The position numbers and the translations under genes are program-made. A model generated the notes under the pieces. It saw only the letters and a list, made by a program, of their open reading frames with translations. It ran no database searches and was not told where the DNA came from. DNA of 32,487 nt from Syntrophobacter sp. SbD2 (GTDB lineage Bacteria > Desulfobacterota > Binatia > UBA9968), in assembly GCA_945889495.1 (NCBI GenBank), contig CAMDBU010000060.1, positions 1-32,487 on the forward strand. The letters run 5' to 3'. Of this stretch, positions 26,310 to 32,487 are shown one piece after another; positions within the stretch are counted from its first letter, which is position 1; the number at the start of each line of letters is the position of its first letter.

Positions 26310-27056
26310 ATGGCATCGAAGCTCGAGCTGGTGCGTAAACATGGTTCCATGCGCGAGCGCTTGATCGTCGCCCTCGACGTCGACACTTTGGAACAGGCCA
26401 CCGAGCTGGTGCGCCAGTTGGCCGGCGAAGTCGGCATGTTCAAGATCGGCAAGCAGCTGTTCACTCACGCCGGGCCCCAGGCGGTGCGGCAGATTCAAGA
26501 GTTGGGCGGCGAAGTTTTTCTCGATCTCAAGTTCCACGATATTCCCAACACCGTCGCTAAGGCCGCCATCGAAGCGACCCGGCTGGGCGTGAAAATGTTC
26601 AACGTCCACGCCTCGGGCAGTTTAGAGATGATGCGCATGACGGTGAAAGAGGTAAAGCGCGTCTGCCGCCAGCAAAAGCTGCGTAAGCCGATCATGCTGG
26701 CGGTCACCGTGCTGACCAGTTTGAACCAGGACGATCTGTCGCGGGTCGGCGTCGAGCGCAAAGTCGCCGATCAAGTGGTGCGCTTAGCGTTGCTCACGAA
26801 AGAGGCCGGCATGGACGGCGTGGTCGCTTCGCCCCATGAAGTCGCCGATATCCGCGAGGCCTGCGGCCGACGCTTCATCATCGTCACCCCTGGAATTCGC
26901 CCAGCCGACGGCAACCGCAACGATCAACAGCGGGTCATGACGCCGCAAGATGCCGTGCGCGGCGGCGTCGATTACATCGTCGTCGGCCGACCGATCATCG
27001 AAGCCAGCGATCCAGTGGCCGCGGCCCGCGCCATCGTCGCCGACATGCGGCTATGA
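26310..27056 (+). CDS. pyrF: Orotidine 5'-phosphate decarboxylase
   Basis: A 248-residue OMP decarboxylase, the last step of UMP synthesis. The catalytic signature DLKFHDIPNTV gives Asp72, Lys74 and Asp78; Lys47 in FKIGKQLF is the other conserved lysine. The phosphate-binding end is VTPGIRPADG and YIVVGRPIIEA. The ATG at 26310 lies three bases after proS; a second in-frame ATG at 26349 begins closer to the conserved RLIVALDV and cannot be excluded. It is probably co-transcribed with proS. Confidence 0.94.
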   Translation: MASKLELVRKHGSMRERLIVALDVDTLEQATELVRQLAGEVGMFKIGKQLFTHAGPQAVRQIQELGGEVFLDLKFHDIPNTVAKAAIEATRLGVKMFNVHASGSLEMMRMTVKEVKRVCRQQKLRKPIMLAVTVLTSLNQDDLSRVGVERKVADQVVRLALLTKEAGMDGVVASPHEVADIREACGRRFIIVTPGIRPADGNRNDQQRVMTPQDAVRGGVDYIVVGRPIIEASDPVAAARAIVADMRL

Positions 27057-27103
27057 CGTCGCTGTCGCGACGTATCTCAAATTCCAAATTTCAGATTTCA
27101 AAC
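27056..27103 (+). repeat. Hairpin at pyrF stop plus AAATTTC word repeat
   Basis: A perfect hairpin acgtcgc-tgtc-gcgacgt (27056-27073) begins at the last base of the pyrF stop. It is followed by words ctcaaattcc, aaatttcag and atttcaaac (27076-27103). This 57-base gap separates convergent pyrF and thiD. A bidirectional terminator is possible, but neither side has a T-run. Confidence 0.45.
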
Positions 27104-27113
27104 TTCGGAACGG

Positions 27114-27908
27114 CTACGCTTTCCAGTAGCGATAGAAATGATGCACCGGGCTGTGGCCGGCGCCGATGCGATAACTGTGGCGCAGGGCTGCGGTGATGTA
27201 GCGCTTAGCGTTGCCGACTGCGGCTTCGAGCTTCTGACCCTTGGCTAGATTCGCCGCGATGGCGGCGGAGAGTGTGCAGCCGGTGCCATGGGTGTTGGTG
27301 GTGCGGATGCGCGGGACGCGAAGTGAAATAAATTCTTTGCCATCAAAAAATAGATCGGTGGCCGGGCCCTTGAGATGACCGCCTTTGATGAGAACCGACT
27401 TGGCGCCCAGCTTGACGATTCGTCTTGCCGCTTCCCTGATGTCCTCGTTGGTTTCGAACTTCATGCCGATAAGCACTTCGGCTTCGGGAATGTTCGGTGT
27501 CACCACCGTCGCCAAGGGAATCAGCTTCCCGCGTAGCGCGGCGACGGCGCTTCTCTGAATCAGCAAATCGCCCGAGGTCGCCACCATCACTGGATCGACG
27601 ACGAGATTTTTTATGCGATGCTGGAGAATCTTCTTTACCACCAGATCGATGATCGCGGCGTTGGCGAGCATGCCGGTTTTCACCGCGTGGGCGCCGATGT
27701 CGCTGATGATCGCGTCGATCTGGGCGGCCACTAGTTCTGGCTTGAGTGCCAAGACTTTTGTGACACCAACGGTATTCTGCGCGGTGATCGCGGTGATTGC
27801 CGAAGTGCCGTAGACGCCATGGGCGGCGAAGGTCTTCAGATCGGCTTGGATGCCGGCGCCGGCGCCGGAGTCGGAGCCGGCGATGGTCAGGGCTTTGCGG
27901 ATGTTCAT
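27114..27908 (-). CDS. thiD: Hydroxymethylpyrimidine/phosphomethylpyrimidine kinase
   Basis: A 264-residue ribokinase-fold kinase that phosphorylates HMP and HMP-P in thiamine synthesis. Landmarks are [20 protein letters not shown] at the N-terminus, [35 protein letters not shown], and the anion-hole/catalytic [16 protein letters not shown]. The start is ATG 27908; a longer frame to 27977 would begin inside the upstream gene. The start is only two bases past the stop of the binding-protein gene, so they share a transcript. No thiamine riboswitch lies ahead of this operon. Confidence 0.94.
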   Translation of the reverse strand: MNIRKALTIAGSDSGAGAGIQADLKTFAAHGVYGTSAITAITAQNTVGVTKVLALKPELVAAQIDAIISDIGAHAVKTGMLANAAIIDLVVKKILQHRIKNLVVDPVMVATSGDLLIQRSAVAALRGKLIPLATVVTPNIPEAEVLIGMKFETNEDIREAARRIVKLGAKSVLIKGGHLKGPATDLFFDGKEFISLRVPRIRTTNTHGTGCTLSAAIAANLAKGQKLEAAVGNAKRYITAALRHSYRIGAGHSPVHHFYRYWKA

Positions 27909-27910
27909 GA

Positions 27911-28978
27911 TTACTTCGCTTCGCGCATGATCAGGCGGTTGTAGAGCTGAACTAATTCGTTGGTCCGCTCGCCCCATTTCTCATGGGAGACCACTTGGAG
28001 CTTACGCGCTCCGGGATCGACTTGATACTTGACGTCCTTGCGGCTCACCCAGCGGCCCTGGCCGGCCATGATCTCTTGGGCTTTTTTCGACAGCATGTAA
28101 TCGACGAACAGCGCGGCGCCATGCGGATGGGGCGGTTTGGCGGCGACCCAGAAACCTTGGGGAATCATCACCGGAATGAACGGCTCGGGAAATAGATATT
28201 CAATCGGCGCGCCTTTCTTTTTCAAATCGTAGGCCAGGTGATTCGAGCCATCGACCATGATGGGAAATTCGCCGGCGGCGACCAGCTGGCCGACCAGGGT
28301 CGTGCCGCGGCGAAAGCTCGGCTCCTGCTTGCCCAGCGCTTCGGCCATGCGCCGGCCTTCACTGTCGCCATAGTGATCGAGCAGCGCGGCGAGCAGATCG
28401 TAGGACTCGTTATCCATGGCGAGCTTGCCCTTCCACTTGGGCTCGAGCAAGTTGGCAAACGACTTCGGATAATCCTTCGCCGCGACTAAATTCTTGTTGA
28501 CGATGAACATGAAGGCGCGCGTGAAAGTCGCGTTAAAATATCCTTCTTGATCGACGAAGCCGGGGCGGAGAAATTCCCGCAGTGGCGTGCGGTAGGGCAT
28601 GATCACGCCGGCCTTGCGCGTCGGCGTGAGGAAGGTCGCGCGGTAGCCGGTGGCGTCGTAGAGATGGGCGCCGGCGCGGTACTCGGCGGTGATGCGGTTG
28701 AGCGTCTTGGGCCCGCCGGCGGTGACGAAGTTTACTTTGAGAAATGGATAGTCGGTTTCGAAGGCGCGAATCAGTTCGTTGGAGTCCTCGCGGTTCATGG
28801 TCGAGTACCAGACCACTTCCCGTTCTTTTTTCGCGCCGTCTTCCAAGCGGCGCTGCCGTTCGCTCATCGGCAGCCGGTTGATCTCGTCGAGCAAGTCTTG
28901 CGGGCTTTTCTGCGCGCGTGCTTCACTGGCAAATAAAAACAGCGCAGCGGTCAACCCCAACCACAATCGCGGTTTCAT
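27911..28978 (-). CDS. Iron/thiamine-type ABC substrate-binding protein (SBP_bac_6-like)
   Basis: A 355-residue periplasmic binding protein with signal peptide at 1-22 ([18 protein letters not shown]). Family-type segments are [68 protein letters not shown] and [20 protein letters not shown]. The class contains Fe3+, thiamine, polyamine and phosphonate binders; the ligand is not decidable. The ATG overlaps the amidohydrolase stop by ATGA, and thiD starts two bases after its stop, so translation of the three is linked. No permease or ATPase gene is nearby. Confidence 0.85.
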   Translation of the reverse strand: MKPRLWLGLTAALFLFASEARAQKSPQDLLDEINRLPMSERQRRLEDGAKKEREVVWYSTMNREDSNELIRAFETDYPFLKVNFVTAGGPKTLNRITAEYRAGAHLYDATGYRATFLTPTRKAGVIMPYRTPLREFLRPGFVDQEGYFNATFTRAFMFIVNKNLVAAKDYPKSFANLLEPKWKGKLAMDNESYDLLAALLDHYGDSEGRRMAEALGKQEPSFRRGTTLVGQLVAAGEFPIMVDGSNHLAYDLKKKGAPIEYLFPEPFIPVMIPQGFWVAAKPPHPHGAALFVDYMLSKKAQEIMAGQGRWVSRKDVKYQVDPGARKLQVVSHEKWGERTNELVQLYNRLIMREAK

Positions 28979-30429
28979 GCCCGCGCCTTGCCTTCTAACA
29001 GCTGCGCCACGGCGCCTTCGCACACCGTGCCTGTGAAAAACTCGGGATTCATGCCGGCGTAAAGCGACGCCGCGTTGGTGAACGTGTAGTCGCGAAAGTC
29101 TTCATCGGTGATCAAGCCGTCGTCGACCAGCTCATGGGCCTCTTCGACCACCTCGTTCATCTCGGTGACATCCCAGTGGCCGATGTCGGAGCTCATCATC
29201 GCTTTCAACTTGGCGCCCATGGGATTGTTTTTGGCGTTGAACGCCCAGGCGACCATGGGGTCGTCGGCTTCGCAGCCGAAGTAAAAGTTCTCGACGAAGA
29301 GTTGGCGAAGATCTTCCAGCTTCTCCACCTGGCAGGCGGACCAGTCGTCGAGATTTTGCGGATGGCGCTGCGGCTGGCTCAGCCACTGCATGATGTCGTC
29401 GAGCTTGGCGGTCATTTTCGCGTTGCCGTGTTCAGCAATCAATTCCCGCATCAGCGCGCGGTCCAGGTTCATCGGATCGAGATCGTGGATCGCCTTGGCG
29501 TTGCGTTTTTTCCAGTGGCCGACGATGTCGGAGTAGACGCCGCAGGCCCAGTGCACGCCGCCTTCGAGGAAAGCGAAATTCAAACTGGGAAAGCGCCGGG
29601 TCACGCCGCCGAAGAACAACGCTTTGCACATCGCCTCGCCGGCAGCGCCGAAGTGGCCGATGTGGTTGAACATGTAGTTCGACACCGAACGGCGGCTGCC
29701 CCAACCCTGGCCGGTGGCGTGGGTGGTGATGGCGACCTTGAGTTCGACGCACCGTTGCCAGAATGGATCGTAGTCATACTCGCTGTCGAGGGCGAGGAGA
29801 TCGAGATAGGTCATGTTGGCGGCGAGCTCGGGATGTTCCTGCAACATCTTCGGCACCGGCCGCTGCACATGGGAGATCACCGCGGCTTTGAAGCCCAATT
29901 GCTTGACGGCGAATTCCAATTCCTCCATGCCTTCTTGCGGCGTGTGCACCGGGATCACCGCTACCGGCGTCATGCGGTCGGCGTAGTCGCGATAGATGTC
30001 GGCGTGAAAGGCGTTCAACGCCCGGCAGGCGAGCCGGCGCACTTCCTCGTCCTCGATGCGCGGCGGTTCGGTCAAACCGAAGGTCGGATAGAGCACGGTG
30101 AAATCCATGCCCAATTCATCCATGCGCTGGTAAAGTAAATGCGGCAGTGACGCGGTGGCGCGGTCGAGCGTGTTCTTCGCCGGCCGCGCCCACCAGGGTG
30201 GGCATGTTGCGCGCGAATAGCGCCGCTCTTCGTCGCTGAGATCCACCCAGCGGTTGTTGGCCCGGCCGCCGACGGCTTTTTTATAGCGCTCGACCATGCC
30301 GGCGCCTCCAAGCTCTTTGATGTAATCGAAGTAGACCGGCGTGAGTTCGACGGTATGGCCGTCGGTGTCGATGATCGGATGATCGAGCCGGGCGCGGACT
30401 TTGGCGGATTTGGAATTGTTCGCTGACAT
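28975..30429 (-). CDS. Amidohydrolase-2 family metal-dependent hydrolase or decarboxylase
   Basis: A 484-residue TIM-barrel protein of the amidohydrolase-2 (ACMSD-like) family. The N-terminal metal motif is IDTDGHTVEL; later histidines occur in VAITTHATGQGWG, FNHIGHFGAAGE, and the glutamate-bearing FAFLEGGVHWACG. The late Asp region is MMSSDIGHWDV. Family members hydrolyse C-N or C-O bonds or decarboxylate aromatic and related acids. It is longer than the typical 300-400 residues because of an N-terminal insert (about 40-95) and a helical C-terminal region. Its 3' end overlaps the binding-protein gene. The substrate is unknown; the divergent neighbours suggest aromatic or ester catabolism. 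Confidence 0.85.
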   Translation of the reverse strand: MSANNSKSAKVRARLDHPIIDTDGHTVELTPVYFDYIKELGGAGMVERYKKAVGGRANNRWVDLSDEERRYSRATCPPWWARPAKNTLDRATASLPHLLYQRMDELGMDFTVLYPTFGLTEPPRIEDEEVRRLACRALNAFHADIYRDYADRMTPVAVIPVHTPQEGMEELEFAVKQLGFKAAVISHVQRPVPKMLQEHPELAANMTYLDLLALDSEYDYDPFWQRCVELKVAITTHATGQGWGSRRSVSNYMFNHIGHFGAAGEAMCKALFFGGVTRRFPSLNFAFLEGGVHWACGVYSDIVGHWKKRNAKAIHDLDPMNLDRALMRELIAEHGNAKMTAKLDDIMQWLSQPQRHPQNLDDWSACQVEKLEDLRQLFVENFYFGCEADDPMVAWAFNAKNNPMGAKLKAMMSSDIGHWDVTEMNEVVEEAHELVDDGLITDEDFRDYTFTNAASLYAGMNPEFFTGTVCEGAVAQLLEGKARA

Positions 30430-30447
30430 GGTGAATACCTCTAGGCC

Positions 30448-30477
30448 GGTATATTACGCGGGCTTCGGCACTGTCAA
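30448..30477 (-). promoter_or_regulatory. Candidate promoter for the amidohydrolase-SBP-thiD operon
   Basis: On the minus strand TTGACA (30477-30472) and TATACC (30453-30448) are 18 bases apart, with TAATAT overlapping. Downstream AGAGG lies eight bases before the amidohydrolase ATG at 30429. The 5' leader would be only about a dozen bases. Confidence 0.45.
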
Positions 30478-30547
30478 TTGGCGCCGGCGCACCGATTGCC
30501 CGGAGAAAATTACAGTGCTACGAGTAAGGGCGCGAAAGGTGGATTCC

Positions 30548-31372
30548 ATGAACACAAACGTCGACATTCGTCTCGATATTCCCTACGGCGGCGGGCCGGC
30601 GGGGAATCTTTGTCTCGATGTTTATTTGCCAACTGGCGCGGGGCTCCATCCGGCGCTCATCTGCCTGCACGGCGGCGCCTGGCTGCGCGGTTCGCAGCGG
30701 CAGTACAAAAGTTGGGGGCCGTATCTGGCCGCGCGCGGCTACGCGGTGGTCGCCGTCGATTACCGTTTGTCGAGCCAGGTGAGCCCAGCCTGGCCAGGCG
30801 TGTGGGATGATGTCTGCCGGGCGCTGGATTGGCTGATCGCCCAGGCGCCGGCGCTGCGTCTCGATCCGTCGCGCCTCGGTACCATCGGCGACTCCGCCGG
30901 CGGCCATATGGCGGCGATGTTGTCGCTCCATGAATCGACGGCGCGACATATTCGCGCCGTGGTTGGCGTCTACGGCATTTACGATCTACCCGACTGGTGG
31001 CGCGTCACCCAGCCGCCCAAGCGCACCGACGATCCGGTGAAAAAGCTCATGGGCAAATCCTACGACGAAGCGAAAGCCGACTACGAAAGTTTTTCGCCGC
31101 TACACCGGGTGCAAGCGCTTAAGACGCCGCCCGCGGCGAAATACATGATCATTCACGGCGACGAAGACGCCATCGTGCATCACAATCAATCCGAGCGTTT
31201 GGTCGCCGCGTTGCGCGACAAAGGCGCCGACATCGAAGACCTGTTGATCCCCGGCGCTGGCCATCATTGGTTCACCCTCGCCGACGACAATCCAGCGCGC
31301 AAGCGCGTCGACGAGGAGCCCAATCTTACCGTGGCACCGGTGCTGCTGCGGTTTCTTGAGCGTGGGTTGTAA
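30548..31372 (+). CDS. Alpha/beta-hydrolase esterase (BD-FAE/carboxylesterase-like)
   Basis: A 274-residue cytoplasmic esterase/lipase-like protein. The oxyanion motif is CLHGGAWLRGS, the nucleophile elbow is GDSAGG, the acid is in IHGDEDAIVHHNQS, and the catalytic His is in IPGAGHHWF. It should hydrolyse carboxyl esters of small molecules. I choose ATG 30548, preceded by aaaggtgg; earlier in-frame codons back to 30401 overlap the divergent amidohydrolase. It is divergent from the amidohydrolase and followed after 54 bases by the decarboxylase-like gene. Confidence 0.88.
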   Translation: MNTNVDIRLDIPYGGGPAGNLCLDVYLPTGAGLHPALICLHGGAWLRGSQRQYKSWGPYLAARGYAVVAVDYRLSSQVSPAWPGVWDDVCRALDWLIAQAPALRLDPSRLGTIGDSAGGHMAAMLSLHESTARHIRAVVGVYGIYDLPDWWRVTQPPKRTDDPVKKLMGKSYDEAKADYESFSPLHRVQALKTPPAAKYMIIHGDEDAIVHHNQSERLVAALRDKGADIEDLLIPGAGHHWFTLADDNPARKRVDEEPNLTVAPVLLRFLERGL

Positions 31373-31394
31373 TCGGATGTTCGGAATTTCTCCC

Positions 31395-31409
31395 GCAAAG
31401 GCGCAAAGT
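31395..31409 (+). repeat. CGCAAAG word repeat
   Basis: The 15 bases cgcaaaggcgcaaag resemble the 18470 site and the arms of the 23236 inverted repeat. They sit just ahead of the ribosome binding site of the next gene, within its probable leader. Confidence 0.5.
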
Positions 31410-31426
31410 GCGGAAAGGAAAAAGTC

Positions 31427-32323
31427 ATGACTGACGAGGCTGGCGTTTTACATTTGCCTACTCTGCTCGGCGATTATCCCAACACCAAGGCGCTCAAGTC
31501 GGGGGCGATTGGTTCCGCCAGTGTTGCTTTGGATTTCGCCAATGTGAAGGTGCCGAACACGGCGTTCAAGGATGTCGTGCGCCATTTGAAGTACGACGTC
31601 GCCGAGCTGGCCATCGTCACTTACTTGCAGGCGCGCGCCCATGGCAAGCCGCTGGTGTTGTTGCCGGCGGTGATCGTCGGCGCGTTGCCCCATCCGTTTT
31701 TGGTTTACAACGCCGAGCGCGGCCGGATTGCGCCGAGCGAACTTGGCGGCAAGCGCGTCGGCATTCGTGCCTATTCGGTTACCACCGCCGCCTGGGTGCG
31801 CGGCGTGTTGCAAAACGATCATGGCGTCGATTTGAACAGCATTCGTTGGGTGACTTTCGAAGATCCTCATGTCGCCGAGTACACCGATCCACCGACAGCG
31901 GTGCGCGCGCCGGCTGGTAAGTCGATGGCGCAAATGCTCATCGACGGCGAGCTCGACGCCGCGGTGGTCGGTGGACCGGATCTCAAAGATACCCGCTTGC
32001 AGCCGGTGATCGCCAACCCCGATGACGCGGCGAAGGCTTGGTGTAAAAAACAGGGCGCGCTGCCGATCAATCATATGCTGGTGGTCAAAGAGTCGCTGGC
32101 GCAAGCCAATCCGGCGGCGGTAAAGGAAATATTCCGGCTGGTTCGCGACAGTAAGCAGGCGATGGCGCCCGCCGGCGCGGCATTCGATCCGTTGCAGTTC
32201 GGCCTGGCCAACATCCGGCGCAGCCTGGAGCTGATCGTCGATTATTCAACCCAGCAAGGATTGATTCCCAAGCGCATTGCGGTGGATGAGCTGTTCAACG
32301 ATGCGACCCGGGATTTGCTTTAA
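31427..32323 (+). CDS. 4,5-dihydroxyphthalate decarboxylase-like protein (SBP fold)
   Basis: A 298-residue protein without a signal peptide. It has the pattern of 4,5-dihydroxyphthalate decarboxylase homologues, which share the periplasmic-binding fold: LLGDYPNTKALKSGAI, LLPAVIVGALPHPFLVYN, LGGKRVGIRAYSVTTAAWVR and VTFEDPHVAEYTDPP. The GDYP N-terminus begins within about 14 residues of the ATG, so the protein is complete and cytoplasmic. The start has purines ggaaaggaaaaag upstream. Some members decarboxylate phthalate derivatives, while many are of unknown activity and are annotated only by fold. It pairs with the upstream esterase, which fits an aromatic-ester route, but this is inference. 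Confidence 0.8.
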   Translation: MTDEAGVLHLPTLLGDYPNTKALKSGAIGSASVALDFANVKVPNTAFKDVVRHLKYDVAELAIVTYLQARAHGKPLVLLPAVIVGALPHPFLVYNAERGRIAPSELGGKRVGIRAYSVTTAAWVRGVLQNDHGVDLNSIRWVTFEDPHVAEYTDPPTAVRAPAGKSMAQMLIDGELDAAVVGGPDLKDTRLQPVIANPDDAAKAWCKKQGALPINHMLVVKESLAQANPAAVKEIFRLVRDSKQAMAPAGAAFDPLQFGLANIRRSLELIVDYSTQQGLIPKRIAVDELFNDATRDLL

Positions 32324-32487
32324 ACCGCCGCGTAGACTTAGCAGCCCGTGGTGAAAGTCGAGAATAAAGTGGGTGATCCGTGGTGATGAAGATCGACACT
32401 AACGACATAACGTACTAAAGTTTTCTGCATGGCGATGGGAAAACGAAGACACGAAGAGCAGCGAGGGATGTGGGTTGCGGTGAGCGA
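32324..32487 (+). other. Non-coding right edge with CGAAG word repeat
   Basis: No gene is recognisable in these 164 bases. It contains cgtggtgaaagtcg and ccgtggtgatgaag, then cgaagacacgaagagcagcg at 32444-32463, another short imperfect word-repeat type. The window ends here, so a gene could begin beyond it. Confidence 0.5.

Noticed and set aside
27909-27977. Longer thiD N-terminus from 27977
   Set aside because: The extra 23 residues lie inside the upstream binding-protein gene and precede the normal ThiD start [11 protein letters not shown].
28979-29023. Longer start for the binding-protein gene at 29023
   Set aside because: It would put an Arg-rich stretch ahead of the signal peptide and lies inside the amidohydrolase gene; ATG 28978 with ATGA overlap is better.

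Overview
The window looks like part of a high-GC, Gram-negative, probably environmental chromosome. An outer membrane is implied by a TonB protein and a TonB-dependent receptor. Gyrase B carries the extra C-terminal insertion of the proteobacterial type. The mix of orphan ABC substrate-binding proteins, an acyl-CoA dehydrogenase, an amidohydrolase-2 enzyme and a 4,5-dihydroxyphthalate decarboxylase-like protein resembles Binatota, Tectomicrobia or deltaproteobacterial-type genomes. That placement is a guess from gene content and would need a marker-gene tree. I see no phage, transposase, rRNA, tRNA or CRISPR array.

Layout. 1-2.7 kb is an accessory patch: a 5'-broken copy and a complete copy of an ABC_sub_bind substrate-binding protein, then a two-gene TumE-type toxin-antitoxin-like module, then an 11-codon relic of the 3' end of a third substrate-binding protein. 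2.7-3.9 kb is an acyl-CoA dehydrogenase. 3.9-11.6 kb (minus strand) is a vitamin B12 uptake locus: tonB under one cobalamin riboswitch, then a BtuB-like receptor, btuF, btuC, btuD and cobQ under a second riboswitch that is more than twice as long as the first. 11.6-13.2 kb (minus) holds an AEC-family transporter and a frame-broken CobS-like gene that has lost its acidic motifs. 13.5-23.2 kb (plus) is housekeeping: gyrB, gyrA, gpsA, rpmH, rnpA, yidD, yidC and jag/khpB. 23.4-27.1 kb (plus) is ispG, proS and pyrF. 27.1-30.4 kb (minus) is a tightly overlapped run of amidohydrolase, substrate-binding protein and thiD. 30.5-32.3 kb (plus) is an alpha/beta-hydrolase esterase and a 4,5-dihydroxyphthalate decarboxylase-like protein.

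How the genes work together. The minus-strand B12 block supplies an outer-membrane receptor, its energy transducer, a periplasmic binding protein, an ABC importer and cobyric acid synthase, all positioned for repression by cobalamin. ExbB/ExbD and the other corrinoid enzymes are not in view. The rpmH-to-jag run is the classical ribosome, RNase P and membrane-insertion cluster, but dnaA, dnaN and mnmE are not beside it and no origin is visible.

Most unusual signals: (1) the btuB-side riboswitch carries about 224 extra bases in three self-complementary, word-repeat insertions, each in a peripheral loop, while its core boxes are kept; (2) rnpA appears to start at CTG behind a strong ribosome binding site, in the same frame as rpmH and separated from it by the rpmH stop; (3) ispG sits at the expected start point of a near-consensus promoter, which suggests a leaderless mRNA; (4) the toxin-antitoxin-like pair lies between 31-bp direct repeats formed by substrate-binding-protein gene ends; (5) several families of short imperfect word repeats occupy intergenic gaps throughout.
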